Shown: positions 43,836 to 52,624 of the stretch, piece after piece
How the letters are laid out: each line of letters begins with the position of its first letter
Position numbering within the stretch: the first letter of the stretch is position 1
Source of the DNA: Silicimonas algicola
GTDB lineage: Bacteria; Pseudomonadota; Alphaproteobacteria; Rhodobacterales; Rhodobacteraceae
Direction: 5' to 3'
Assembly: GCF_003148765.1 (NCBI RefSeq)
Contig: NZ_QGGV01000004.1
Coordinates: 62,001 to 126,000, forward strand
Length of the DNA stretch: 64,000 nt
The notes under the pieces: generated by a model
What the model was told of the DNA's origin: nothing
What the model saw: the letters and a program-made list of their open reading frames with translations, nothing else
Database searches by the model: none
Program-made: the position numbers and the translations under genes

Positions 43836-44717
43836 GTCGTTCCCCACCGGCGTTTGCGGCGTAGACATAACGGCTGATCTCGCCCGCACGGGTCAGCCAG
43901 ATCGACTCCCGCTGCCCTGCGATATGCGCCAGGGCACCGCGCAGCCGCCGAAGACGATGCGGCTGTCCGACGATGTAGGGGTGAAGCGCGACCCCCATGA
44001 CCAGGGGCTGGTCGGCGGACTGAAGCAGCATCTCTTCGAAGGCATCCACGATCATCTCTGCGAACTGGGACGCGCTGTCCTTTCTGGCGACGATGGCCGG
44101 GATGTCGTTCAGCTCCTGCGGATAGGGGATCGACAGGATGCGGCCCGTACGGGTCGTCATCCACACCGGCTGATCGTCCATGCACCAGTTGAGCGTATAG
44201 GTGTAGCCGGCCTCGACGAGCAGATCAGGGGTGACCGGGCTCTCCGCGATCCAGGGGCTGAGCCAGCCTTGGGGTGCGACGCCCTCGGCGACCCGGATGG
44301 TCCTGGTCGCCTCCTCGATCATCCGACGCTCGGCATCTTCGGACATAGTGCTCTGCCGCTCGGAGTTCGTTCGACCGTGTCCGGCGATCTCGTCGCCACG
44401 AGCCCGCACAGCTGCCATCAACTCCGGGGCGAAATCGTACATGGCGCTGTTCGCGAGGACGGTCGCGGGCAGACGCAAGTCGTCGAACAGTCGAAGAAGT
44501 CGCCACGCCCCCACACGATTGCCATAGTCGCGCCAGGCATAATTTAGAACATCGGGCTGAGGTCCGGCGGGCGCAAGCTCGGCGCCGAGCCCTTCGCCGA
44601 AAGCGAAGTGCTCGAGGTTCACGCCCAAGTAGACCGCCAGACGCTTTCCCTCGGGCCAGGAAAAGTCGGCGCGGTCAGTGATCGCACTGTAGCCATAGCG
44701 CGCGTGCGTTGGCAGCG

Positions 44718-45143
44718 TCACAGCGGCGCTTCAGCAAGTCCGTGCCGGTCGAGCAGGATCTCGGCGCTGTCGTTCCAGACCTGGCTTTCGACGATCAGCC
44801 CGTCGCGGACGGTGAAGATGTCGATGTAGCGATTCGTCTCGAAGGCCGTGCCATCCGGCCATTCACCATAGAGATACCCGGTGTTGAAGACCCTGACCTC
44901 TCCCGTGGTCTCGTCGAAGGCGGCATCGGTGCGCAGGAATCGCTTCTTCACCCATTTGTAGCGTCTGGCGTTGAACGCCGCGCTGTCCGCGGGGGAGGTG
45001 AAGGTCCGCCCGCCCGTAAAGATCAGACGGAAACCCGGCGCGATGTGCCGCGCGGCGCCCTCCGGGTCGGGCACCATGGAAAGCTCGAGGTAGGTCTCAA
45101 CCGTCCGGCGAGCGGCGGCGAGGAGGCTGTGGGTTTCACTCAT
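44718..45143 (-). CDS. NTF2/SnoaL-like small protein
   Basis: A 141-aa cone-fold protein of the nuclear-transport-factor-2/SnoaL superfamily (AARRTVETYLELSMVPDPEGAARHIAPGF, then ETNRYIDIFTVRDGLIVESQVWND). Members act as isomerases, dehydratases or ligand-binding proteins. Two ATGs in frame (45149, 45143) follow GGAGG; the second has the better spacing (8 bases) and is used. It lies between the racemase-family gene and the deacetylase in an operon and may act on the same intermediate; the reaction is unknown. Confidence 0.82.
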   Translation of the reverse strand: MSETHSLLAAARRTVETYLELSMVPDPEGAARHIAPGFRLIFTGGRTFTSPADSAAFNARRYKWVKKRFLRTDAAFDETTGEVRVFNTGYLYGEWPDGTAFETNRYIDIFTVRDGLIVESQVWNDSAEILLDRHGLAEAPL

Positions 45144-45162
45144 GGTCATCGCCTCCGTTCGA

Positions 45163-45816
45163 TCATTGAAGCGCGAGGGCTGCCGCTGCGACGGCGAGGA
45201 CCGCAGACGCCGCGACACCGTCGATCAGCCGTGCGCCCGTCCGCATTGCAAGCTCGGCGCGCAGATGCGCCATCCCGGCACACCCCAGCACGACGGTCTC
45301 GGCGCCGTCGGCGAGGGCTCGTTTGATCTCGTCCGTCAGGATGTCCAGTGTCTCTGGCCTGCCTTCTTCGATCGTGAGCACGGGAAGCCCACTGGCCCGA
45401 ACCGATACGCAGTTTTGCCCGAAACCCTGCGCATCGATGTTTCCCTCGATGACTGGCACGGAGGCCGCCGTCGAGGTTACGACCGAAAAGCGCTGCCCCA
45501 GAAGCGCGGCAGCGAGGTAGGACGCCTGCCCGATTCCCAACACCGGACACGACGCGACCTGCCGCGCTTCGGCAAGACCCGTGTCGTCGAAACACGCAAT
45601 GACGATGACGTCGGCGCCGCCCTCCGCCGCGTCCGACAGACGCGTCAGCATCCCTGGAACCGCCGCAAGCCCGTCCTCGAAGCCTTGGATCGATGAGGGA
45701 CCGTCGTCGTTGGTGACTCCCGACACGGTCGCCTCGGAGGCCGCCGAACGGGCAACCGCGACGACGCTTTGGGTCATGGCGTCGGTCGAGTTAGGGTTGA
45801 CGTACACCAGGCGCAT
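45163..45816 (-). CDS. Asp/Glu/hydantoin racemase-family protein
   Basis: A 217-aa protein of the PF01177 superfamily, closest in pattern to hydantoin and allantoin racemases: the two catalytic Cys are Cys75 (IACFDDTGL) and Cys179 (VVLGCAGM), and the N terminus has the VNPNSTDAMT motif. It could racemise a 5-substituted hydantoin or allantoin so that a stereospecific hydrolase can use both forms. ATG 45814-45816 overlaps the permease stop by one base (TGATG). Partner genes are a PuuE-like hydrolase and an importer. Confidence 0.85.
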   Translation of the reverse strand: MRLVYVNPNSTDAMTQSVVAVARSAASEATVSGVTNDDGPSSIQGFEDGLAAVPGMLTRLSDAAEGGADVIVIACFDDTGLAEARQVASCPVLGIGQASYLAAALLGQRFSVVTSTAASVPVIEGNIDAQGFGQNCVSVRASGLPVLTIEEGRPETLDILTDEIKRALADGAETVVLGCAGMAHLRAELAMRTGARLIDGVAASAVLAVAAAALALQ

Positions 45817-46652
45817 CACACGCCTTTGCCAGCATCCGACCCAAGGCGGGCCCTACGCCTTTGAATGATCAGGACGGTCGCGATGAAGCTTCCGATGATC
45901 GCGAAGGAGAACAGCGTCGTCAGCGTGCCGAGGGCATAGATGACGGGCGTCGTCACATTCGTCGTCATTCCGAAGATCTCCAGCGGCAGCGTGTTGTAAC
46001 TGCCGGCGGTCAGAAGAGTGCGCGCGAATTCATCGTAGGACAGGGTGAAGCCAAAGAGCGCCACGCCCAGCAACGATGGCGCGATGATGGGGAGGACGAC
46101 GTACCTTATCGTCTGCCAGGCCGTCGCTCCCTGGTCGCGGGCGGCCTCCTCGTAGGATTTGTCGAAACGGTTGAAGACAGCAAACATGATCAGCAACCCG
46201 AAGGGCAGCGTCCAGGTGAGCTGCGAACCGAGGCCGGAGGTCGCCCAGTGAATCTTCAGGCCGAGTTGGGAAAAGATCAGCCCTACGCCAAGCGAGATCA
46301 GGATAGAGGGGATTACGAGAGAGGCGATCGCGAGGTAGAACAGCACCCCCGAGCCCGCAAACCGCTTCCGGAACGCGAGCCCGGCCATGACCGAGATCAC
46401 GACGGTCGTGACCATGACGATCAGCCCAAGCGCGAAGGAGCGTCGGAACGCCCCCCAGATGTCGCCCACAGCCTGCTCCTGGAACAGGTCCGCGAACCAG
46501 TGCAGTGACACGCCTCGCATCGGGAAGGTCAGCCCGCCGCTCGGCCCCTGGAAGCTGAGAATGCCGATGGTGATCGTCGGGCCATACAGAAACAGGACGA
46601 ACAGGCCGAAGAAGGCGGAAAGGACGTAGAAGCTTCGCGGGCGCGGCTCCAT
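45816..46652 (-). CDS. ABC transporter permease (PotC-like)
   Basis: A 278-aa inner-membrane permease with six predicted helices and the cytoplasmic EAA loop (YEEAARDQGATAWQTIRYVVLP) that contacts the ATPase. It belongs to the spermidine/putrescine-type (PotC/YdcV) group. It forms the channel with the PotB-like partner encoded one base upstream of its start. Confidence 0.92.
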   Translation of the reverse strand: MEPRPRSFYVLSAFFGLFVLFLYGPTITIGILSFQGPSGGLTFPMRGVSLHWFADLFQEQAVGDIWGAFRRSFALGLIVMVTTVVISVMAGLAFRKRFAGSGVLFYLAIASLVIPSILISLGVGLIFSQLGLKIHWATSGLGSQLTWTLPFGLLIMFAVFNRFDKSYEEAARDQGATAWQTIRYVVLPIIAPSLLGVALFGFTLSYDEFARTLLTAGSYNTLPLEIFGMTTNVTTPVIYALGTLTTLFSFAIIGSFIATVLIIQRRRARLGSDAGKGV

Positions 46653-46653
46653 C

Positions 46654-47586
46654 TCAAAGCTCCTTCCGGATGTTCACGAAGCGCAGAAGGATGCCGATCA
46701 CGATCAGCACGGTGCACAGCAGCACAACGGCCGTCGCCGCCGCCGAAGGATACTGCAGCAGTCCGATGTCGTTCGAAATCAGCCGGCCGACGTTGGCCTT
46801 CTGCGACCCCGACATGAAGCGGACGGTGATGAAGTCGCCCATCACCAGCGTCACGACGAAGATGGTGCCGATCATTATCCCCGGCTTGGTCAGCGGCAGG
46901 ATGACATGCACCAGCGTCTGCAAACCCGAGGCGCCGTTGTCGCGGGCAGCCTCGAGGAGCGACTTGTCGATCCGCATCATCGTGTTGAAGACCGGCACGA
47001 CCATGAACAGCGTGTAGAGGTGCACGAAGGCGAGGATCACCGCGAAATCCGAGTAGAGCAGCCACTCCAGCGGCTGGTCGATCACGCCCCAGTCGATCAG
47101 AGTCTGGTTGGCGATGCCGTTGCGTCCAAGGAAGGGGATCCAGGATATCATCCGGATGATGTTCGAGGTCCAGAAGGGGATCGTGCATAGCAGGAACAGC
47201 GCGATCTGCATGGTCTGGCTGCGGATGTGGAAGGCGAGGAAGTAGGCCACGGTGAAGCCGATGGCGAGGGTCACGGCCCAGGTAATGGAGGCATACTTGA
47301 AGGTCGCGAAAAAGACCCGGTAGGTGACGTCCGATCCGAACAGGAACTCGTAGTTCTCGAATGAAAAGGCCGGGATGATCGAAAACTCGGTCGCCCGCCA
47401 GAAACTGACCGTCACGATCATCGCTATGGGAGCGACAAGGAACGCGAGGAGGACGAGCGTCAACGGCGCCGCCTGAAGCCAGCCGCCCACGTTTGCCCCA
47501 ATCCCGGCTCCGCGACGCGCCGGCCTTGCGGCAGCAACATCGCCCGGGGCTCCGCTTATGGCCCTGTCTGTCAGCGTTTCGGTCAT
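46654..47586 (-). CDS. ABC transporter permease (PotB-like)
   Basis: A 310-aa permease with a cytoplasmic N-terminal tail (about 40 residues, rich in Ala/Arg) and six helices, including the EAA motif LEAARDNGASGLQTLVHVILPLTKPG. It belongs to the PotB/YdcU type. ATG 47584-47586 is used; the frame continues upstream only as sequence overlapping the intergenic region. Located between the substrate-binding protein gene and the PotC-like gene in one operon. Confidence 0.92.
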   Translation of the reverse strand: MTETLTDRAISGAPGDVAAARPARRGAGIGANVGGWLQAAPLTLVLLAFLVAPIAMIVTVSFWRATEFSIIPAFSFENYEFLFGSDVTYRVFFATFKYASITWAVTLAIGFTVAYFLAFHIRSQTMQIALFLLCTIPFWTSNIIRMISWIPFLGRNGIANQTLIDWGVIDQPLEWLLYSDFAVILAFVHLYTLFMVVPVFNTMMRIDKSLLEAARDNGASGLQTLVHVILPLTKPGIMIGTIFVVTLVMGDFITVRFMSGSQKANVGRLISNDIGLLQYPSAAATAVVLLCTVLIVIGILLRFVNIRKEL

Positions 47587-47640
47587 CGGCCCTTCCCGGC
47601 GAGAGGCTGGCGCGGGGCGACAGCCCCGCGCCAAAGATCA

Positions 47641-48906
47641 TCAGGCTGCGATGAACTCGTTCCACTTGCGGACCATGTACTGGTTCTCGTCCATCACCGC
47701 GTTCCAGCAGGCGACCGCGCCCATGCGCGAGTAGAAGTCGCCGCCATCGCGGACCTCGCCCGCCTGGGCAAGAGTGTCGCCGGTGGGCGAGGTGATGACG
47801 TCGGTGGCTTCCTTGCCCTCGAACCAGTAGCCCCACTCGTTCTCGGACATGAACTCCTTCGAGGTCTCGGGCACGGCCGAGTAGTAGCCCTGCCGCATCA
47901 GATAGCCGCCGACCCACCCGGAGAGATACCAGTTGATGTAGTCATACGCTGCATCCAACTCCATGCCGCTCAGCGACTTTGAAAGCCCGATTCCACCGCC
48001 CCATGAGCGGTAACCCTCTTTCAGCGGCTGGTAGACGCAGGGGATCCCGCGCGACTTGACCGCAGTGATCGCGGGCGACCACATCGACTGGATCACCACC
48101 TCGCCCGATGACATCAGATTCACGCTCTCGTCGAAGGTCTTCCAGAAGGCGCGGAACTGGCCGTTCTGCTTGGCTTCCGTGAAGATCGCCATGGTCTTGT
48201 CGATCTCCTCCTTCGTCATGTTGCCCTTGTCGCCGTACTGGACCTCGCCCATGGCCTCGCAGACCATCGCCATGTCCATAATGCCGATGGACGAGATGTC
48301 GAGGATCGAGGCCTTGCCCTTGAACTCGGGGTTCAGAAGCTCGGTCCAGCTTTCGATGGGACGTCCGATCAGGTCGGGGCGGATCCCCAGGGTGTCGGCG
48401 TTGTAGATGGTCGGGATCAGCGTCATCCATCCCGTCTCGCTATCGGCGAATGTGGTGCCGTCGGGCCCCTCGACGAAGCCCACGCTATGCGGCGCCGTGC
48501 CCTGCGCAATCACGCTTTCGGGCGTCAGTTTCCCGTCGCGGAAGATGCCGACGATCTTGTCGTAGTTGGCGATCTTCGAGGTATCCATGGCCTGGAGGTT
48601 GCCGGTCGGCCAGACCTTCTTGCAGATCCAGTACTCGATGTCTGCGATGTCGAAGCTGTCGGGCTGAGTGGCCGCGCGCTGCGTCACGCTGTCGGAATCG
48701 AGGGCTGTCATTTCCAGCGTGAAGCCCAGGTCTTCCTTCACCTTCTGTGCCACGTCGTTCAGGTTCGACACCCCTGTGCCGAACTGGCGCAACGTGATGT
48801 TCTTGATCTCCTGCGCCCAGATCATCGGCGCGGGAAGCGCGGTTGCCGCCACGGCGGCGGCGCCGCTCTTCAGAAGCGACCGGCGGGTGTATCCTACTTT
48901 TGCCAT
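47641..48906 (-). CDS. Tat-exported ABC substrate-binding protein (PotD/PotF-like)
   Basis: A 421-aa periplasmic binding protein with a Tat signal (YTRRSLLKSGAAAVAATALP, Arg8-Arg9) and a bacterial extracellular-solute-binding fold (family 1 / spermidine-putrescine type; later blocks include GWMTLIPTIYNADTLGIRP and SWTELLNPEFKGKASI). Tat export implies folding before secretion. The ligand is not predictable from sequence; the operon context (racemase and PuuE-like hydrolase) suggests a small nitrogen-containing compound. AGAGAG precedes the ATG. Confidence 0.92.
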   Translation of the reverse strand: MAKVGYTRRSLLKSGAAAVAATALPAPMIWAQEIKNITLRQFGTGVSNLNDVAQKVKEDLGFTLEMTALDSDSVTQRAATQPDSFDIADIEYWICKKVWPTGNLQAMDTSKIANYDKIVGIFRDGKLTPESVIAQGTAPHSVGFVEGPDGTTFADSETGWMTLIPTIYNADTLGIRPDLIGRPIESWTELLNPEFKGKASILDISSIGIMDMAMVCEAMGEVQYGDKGNMTKEEIDKTMAIFTEAKQNGQFRAFWKTFDESVNLMSSGEVVIQSMWSPAITAVKSRGIPCVYQPLKEGYRSWGGGIGLSKSLSGMELDAAYDYINWYLSGWVGGYLMRQGYYSAVPETSKEFMSENEWGYWFEGKEATDVITSPTGDTLAQAGEVRDGGDFYSRMGAVACWNAVMDENQYMVRKWNEFIAA

Positions 48907-48949
48907 TTTATTCTCTCTGTCCGTTCGTGAGTTGTTTGTCTGGAGGCCG

Positions 48950-49921
48950 TCAGGCCATGAGGCGGTAAAGCCGCCCTTCGTCCCAGGCGAGGCCGACGGC
49001 ATCGCCTGGGGTTTTCGGATCCGCAAAGAACGCGCCCTCGGGGACCAGTGCCAGGACCTCGGCACTTCCGAGCTTCGCCGTCACCGCCACCCTGTCGCCC
49101 TGGTACTCGACCTGGGAGACCGTCGCGGGCCGACCGTCATCGGTCAGCCTCACCTCATCGGCGCGGAGCGCAAAGCGGCCGCCGTCGAGGTCCATGATGT
49201 TGTGTCCACCGATGAAGCGAGCGACGAACTCGGTCTTTGGCGCGCCGAAGACATCGCGCGCCGATCCGGCCTGCTCGATCACCGCGTTGTTCATCACCAC
49301 GATCTCGTCGGCGAGAGCCAGCGCCTCGTCCTGCGAGTGCGTGACGTGGATGAAGGATATGCCAAGCTCCCGCTGGAGCCGCTTAAGCTCGCCCCGGACA
49401 CGGATGCGGAGGAACGGGTCAAGCGCCGACAGCGGTTCGTCGAGCAGCAGGACGCGCGGTTTCGTCACAAGCGCACGCGCCAGCGCCACGCGCTGCTGCT
49501 GACCGCCGGAAAGCTGCGCGGGCAGACGCTCGGCGAGGTGCGTCATGTCCACGAGCGCCAGCATCTCGTCCGCGGCCCTGTGGCGCGCAATCTTCTCGAC
49601 ACCCTTCATCCGCAGCGAGAAGGCGACGTTGTCCCGAACTGAAAGGTGCGGGAACAGGGCGTAGCTTTGAAACATCATCGCCGTTCCGCGCTTTGCCGGC
49701 GGCAGGACCGTGATGTCCTGACCGTCGAGCACGATCTCGCCCTCGGTGGCACTCTCGTGCCCGGCGATCATGCGCAGCGTTGTGGACTTGCCGCATCCAG
49801 AGGGCCCGAGAAGGCAGACATAAGTGCCGTTCCGAAAGACGTGATTGATGTCCTTCACAGCCAGCGTGTCGCCGTAGCGTTTAGTCAGGTGAACAAGTTC
49901 GAGATCCTTGCCCGTCCGCAT
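48950..49921 (-). CDS. ABC transporter ATP-binding protein (PotA-like)
   Basis: A 323-aa importer ATPase: Walker A GPSGCGKST (39-47), Q-loop FQSYALFPH, signature LSGGQQQR, Walker B VLLLDEPLSALD, and a C-terminal TOBE domain (about 240-323). ATG 49919-49921 follows a GAGGGGG ribosome site; the 40 codons upstream are arginine-rich shadow. First gene of the minus-strand catabolic operon, divergent from the GntR regulator. Confidence 0.93.
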   Translation of the reverse strand: MRTGKDLELVHLTKRYGDTLAVKDINHVFRNGTYVCLLGPSGCGKSTTLRMIAGHESATEGEIVLDGQDITVLPPAKRGTAMMFQSYALFPHLSVRDNVAFSLRMKGVEKIARHRAADEMLALVDMTHLAERLPAQLSGGQQQRVALARALVTKPRVLLLDEPLSALDPFLRIRVRGELKRLQRELGISFIHVTHSQDEALALADEIVVMNNAVIEQAGSARDVFGAPKTEFVARFIGGHNIMDLDGGRFALRADEVRLTDDGRPATVSQVEYQGDRVAVTAKLGSAEVLALVPEGAFFADPKTPGDAVGLAWDEGRLYRLMA

Positions 49922-50073
49922 CGCACGCCCCCTCGTTCGCTGCCTCTGTGGAAAGGTTGGTGTGAGTCGGCTGCGGAAGTGCAGGCGAAAGCGAAGCCGA
50001 ACAGGTCTCTGACAGAGAGTGCGCAAACCCTGGGCTGACAAGAAGGGTCGGTGCCTACAATTGCACCCTTTTG

Positions 50074-50081
50074 TGTATACA
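50074..50081. promoter_or_regulatory. Candidate GntR operator in the divergent promoter region
   Basis: TGTATACA at 50074-50081 is a perfect 8-bp palindrome inside TTGTGTATACAAT, resembling TnGTATACnA-type sites bound by FadR/FCD-subfamily GntR proteins. It lies midway between the potA-like gene (start 49921) and the GntR gene (start 50166) and would let one protein control both directions. Confidence 0.55.
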
Positions 50082-50165
50082 ATCAGAGGGCGGATGATCG
50101 ACGCGCCTTGCCGGCGTTGGTTAGGGCGGTCACGGTGAGATTACTCAAAGGCAAAGAAGGACGGC

Positions 50166-50849
50166 ATGGACGGCGAAGAAGCGACGATCACCAGCGACAG
50201 GATCGCCCACGAACTTGCCGACGCGATCCACGAACATCGCATCGCGCCGGGGTCGAAGCTGAACGAGGATGAAGTCGGCGTCATCTTCGGAGTGAGCCGC
50301 ACCGTGGCGCGGGCCGCACTCCAGTCGCTGTCGCACCAGCGCCTTGTCGATCTGCGCAGAAACCGTGGGGCCTTTGTCGCGCAGCCGTCGGTGCGCGAAG
50401 CGCATGAGGTCTTCGAGGCCCGCGCCCTGCTTGAACCCAGAACCGCCAGATCCGCCGCCGAGCGCATGACTGATGACGCAGTGCTTCGCCTCCGCCGTCA
50501 CCTGGAGGACGAGCACTCGGCGCTCAGGGAAGACCGCCTGGGCCGGGCTCTGCACCTCTCAGGGCTGTTTCACATCGAAATCGCGCGCATCGCCGAGCAG
50601 ACGACAATCGAGGAGATCATCAAGCAACTGGTCTCACGATCCTCGCTGATCATCGCGCTTTACTGGAGAAGAAAGCTGGCGGTCTGCGAAAGCCACGCAC
50701 ACAACGCCCTGATCTCGGCCTTGGCACAGCATGACGGAGAACTGGCAGAAGAGCTCATGAAAAACCATCTCCTCGATCTTCTCGCATCGCTCGACCTGAG
50801 CAACCCGGTAAGAACTCCCGGTCCCCTGAAGGAAGCCCTTCGCCGATGA
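50166..50849 (+). CDS. GntR-family regulator, FCD subfamily
   Basis: A 227-aa regulator with an N-terminal winged HTH (IAHELADAIHEHRIAPGSKLNEDEVGVIFGVSRTVARAAL-type region, residues about 10-75) and a C-terminal FCD helical ligand domain (about 85-215) with the spaced His residues typical of metal-dependent effector binding (HLSGLFHIEIARI; ESHAHNALISAL). It probably represses the divergent importer/catabolic operon and responds to its substrate. AAGGA lies before the ATG; its stop overlaps the acetyltransferase start by four bases. Confidence 0.9.
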   Translation: MDGEEATITSDRIAHELADAIHEHRIAPGSKLNEDEVGVIFGVSRTVARAALQSLSHQRLVDLRRNRGAFVAQPSVREAHEVFEARALLEPRTARSAAERMTDDAVLRLRRHLEDEHSALREDRLGRALHLSGLFHIEIARIAEQTTIEEIIKQLVSRSSLIIALYWRRKLAVCESHAHNALISALAQHDGELAEELMKNHLLDLLASLDLSNPVRTPGPLKEALRR

Positions 50850-51682
50850 CGGCGCCAGAAATCCGGGTCGCCGGTATCGAAGAGGTGCGCGCCATGCTCG
50901 ATTGGGCCGAGGCCGAGGGTTGGAATCCCGGTCTCGATGACGCCGAAGCCTTCCTTGCTGCCGACCCAAGCGGATTTTTCCTCGCGCAGGTCGATGGCGC
51001 GCCTGTCGCGGCGATCTCGGTCGTCAATCATTCGGACGCCTTCGCCTTCCTTGGCCTTTACATCTGTCGCAAGGATTTTCGTGGCCAAGGCATCGGCTTC
51101 GCTCTCTGGAAGCACGCTCTCGAACACGCGGGCTCCCGCACCGTGGGACTGGACGGTGTAGCCGCTCAGGAAGCGAACTACGCAAAATCCGGCTTCGTTC
51201 GTTCGGGCGCCACTGTGCGCTACGAGGGATGCATCGAACCTCTCGACGCGGTGACAGTCCGCGATCTGCGACCGACAGACCTGGCGGCCATCCTGACGCT
51301 CGATGCCGATGCGAACGGATACTCGCGGACGGCGTTCCTCGCCGCGTGGCTGACACCCACGGACCTCCGGAAAAGCGTCGTCCTGTCCAGTGGTGCTGCT
51401 CTGAGAGGCTTCGCCACCATTCGCAGATGCCACGCCGGGGTGAAGATCGGTCCGATTGTCGCGCCGGACCCGGAAGCAGCGTTTGCCCTGATGAGGGCAG
51501 TCCTGCTGCGACTTCCATCCACCCGTGTGATCGCGGACGTACCCTCGGGCAACACGGCATTTTCGACGCTTCTCACACGTGAAGGCTTCTCCGAGACCTT
51601 TGCCACGGCGCGGATGTATCGCGGACGTGACCCTGTTGAGTCGGATGCACTGAGGGCGATTGCGACAATGGAGCTGGGCTAA
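50846..51682 (+). CDS. Two-domain GNAT acetyltransferase
   Basis: A 278-aa protein: N-terminal GNAT domain (1-130, with acetyl-CoA loop CRKDFRGQGIGFALWKHAL) and a second GNAT-like C-terminal domain (about 135-278, ITVRDLRPTD-type opening and a degenerate acetyl-CoA site), as in YitH-like proteins. It is translationally coupled to the GntR gene (ATGA) and thus likely part of the same response, perhaps acetylating a catabolic intermediate or a toxic amine. The substrate is unknown. Confidence 0.85.
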   Translation: MTAPEIRVAGIEEVRAMLDWAEAEGWNPGLDDAEAFLAADPSGFFLAQVDGAPVAAISVVNHSDAFAFLGLYICRKDFRGQGIGFALWKHALEHAGSRTVGLDGVAAQEANYAKSGFVRSGATVRYEGCIEPLDAVTVRDLRPTDLAAILTLDADANGYSRTAFLAAWLTPTDLRKSVVLSSGAALRGFATIRRCHAGVKIGPIVAPDPEAAFALMRAVLLRLPSTRVIADVPSGNTAFSTLLTREGFSETFATARMYRGRDPVESDALRAIATMELG

Positions 51683-51822
51683 GGCGATCACGTCTGCCGG
51701 CATAACCGCACTGTTCGCGGCAGTTGACCCCTTAAACCCTGTCAGAGTGAACATTAGCTTCAAATTGATTTCATTCTGCGTCATATAAGAAATCTCGAAT
51801 ATGATAGTCCGGGAGCGGAGCG

Positions 51823-52500
51823 GTGCAACCGATGACCAGCAAGACGGATGCGACCTGGCTCGACCGCTTTGCCGGGCTCTCACGCCTTGAGCCCCCAATC
51901 AAGGAGCTCCTCCTGCGGCGAAGCCAGATCATCGAGGTACCTGCCGACACAGTGATCTTCGGTCCCGGCAAGTCGCCCGAGAACATGCTGTTCCTGCTTG
52001 ATGGAACGGTGCGTGTGCAGCAGGTGTCGGAATCGGGGCGCGAGATCGTGCTCTATCGCATCAACGCCGGCGAAAGCTGCGTGCTGACGACCGCCTGCCT
52101 TCTCGCCTACGACGACTATTCCGCTGAAGGCTATGCCGAGACGGCGGTCCGCGCGGCCGCTGTGCCACGCCAGGTGTTCGACGACCTCGTCGCGCAATCG
52201 AAGACCTTCCGGCAGTTTGTCTTCTCGGCCTTTTCCAAGCGCATCACAGACCTGTTCCTCGTTATCGACGAGGTTGCGTTCCAGAGGATGGACGTTCGCC
52301 TTGCGCAGAAGCTGATCGAGTTGTCACATGGCGAGGACACCATAGAAACGACGCACCAGAAGCTGTCGGTCGAACTGGGCACCGCGCGCGAGGTGGTGTC
52401 GCGCCAGCTTCAGGAATTCCAACGGCGCGGCTGGGTCGAACAATCTCGCGGCACAGTCCGTCTTCTCGACCGGAGCGCGCTGAGCGACCTCGCCGCCTGA
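51823..52500 (+). CDS. Crp/Fnr-family regulator with a Cys-x5-Cys pair
   Basis: A 225-aa protein with an N-terminal cyclic-nucleotide-binding-type beta-barrel (about 35-130), a dimerisation helix and a C-terminal HTH (LSVELGTAREVVSRQLQEFQRRGWVEQSRGTVRLLD). It has only two Cys, Cys86 and Cys92 (SCVLTTAC), on the sensor domain; the four-Cys Fe-S cluster pattern of FNR is absent. GTG 51823 is chosen for its GGGAG site; ATG 51832 is an alternative. It stands directly before five sulfur-metabolism genes and probably controls them. Confidence 0.9.
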   Translation: MQPMTSKTDATWLDRFAGLSRLEPPIKELLLRRSQIIEVPADTVIFGPGKSPENMLFLLDGTVRVQQVSESGREIVLYRINAGESCVLTTACLLAYDDYSAEGYAETAVRAAAVPRQVFDDLVAQSKTFRQFVFSAFSKRITDLFLVIDEVAFQRMDVRLAQKLIELSHGEDTIETTHQKLSVELGTAREVVSRQLQEFQRRGWVEQSRGTVRLLDRSALSDLAA

Positions 52501-52512
52501 ACGCGCGTCGAG

Positions 52513-52527
52513 CGTGACTTAGTCACG
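52513..52527. promoter_or_regulatory. Palindrome upstream of the sulfur operon
   Basis: CGTGACT-T-AGTCACG is a perfect 7-bp inverted repeat with a single central base, 13 bases after the crp-type stop and about 110 bases before yeeE. The GTGA/TCAC half-sites resemble Crp/Fnr-family operators, though the spacing is shorter than the classical six bases. Probable binding site of the adjacent regulator. Confidence 0.5.
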
Positions 52528-52574
52528 GAAGACCGGATCGCGACTCGTTAGAACGACAGGCATCGACAGGACAC

Positions 52575-52622
52575 ATGACCATGCAATCGCTTCGACTTCA
52601 CCAGATGGACCCGGCCCCGTGA
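52575..52622 (+). CDS. Possible 15-codon leader peptide upstream of yeeE
   Basis: A tiny frame (MTMQSLRLHQMDPAP) begins after AGGA and ends in TGA at 52620-52622, overlapping a GTG and lying three bases before the ATG of the first YeeE gene, which has no ribosome site of its own. It may serve for translational coupling. Such short frames also occur by chance. Confidence 0.3.
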   Translation: MTMQSLRLHQMDPAP

Positions 52623-52624
52623 CA

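Noticed and set aside
51750-51790. An FNR box (TTGAT-N4-ATCAA) upstream of the Crp/Fnr gene
   Set aside because: Only one half (TTGAT) is present; the other half does not match.
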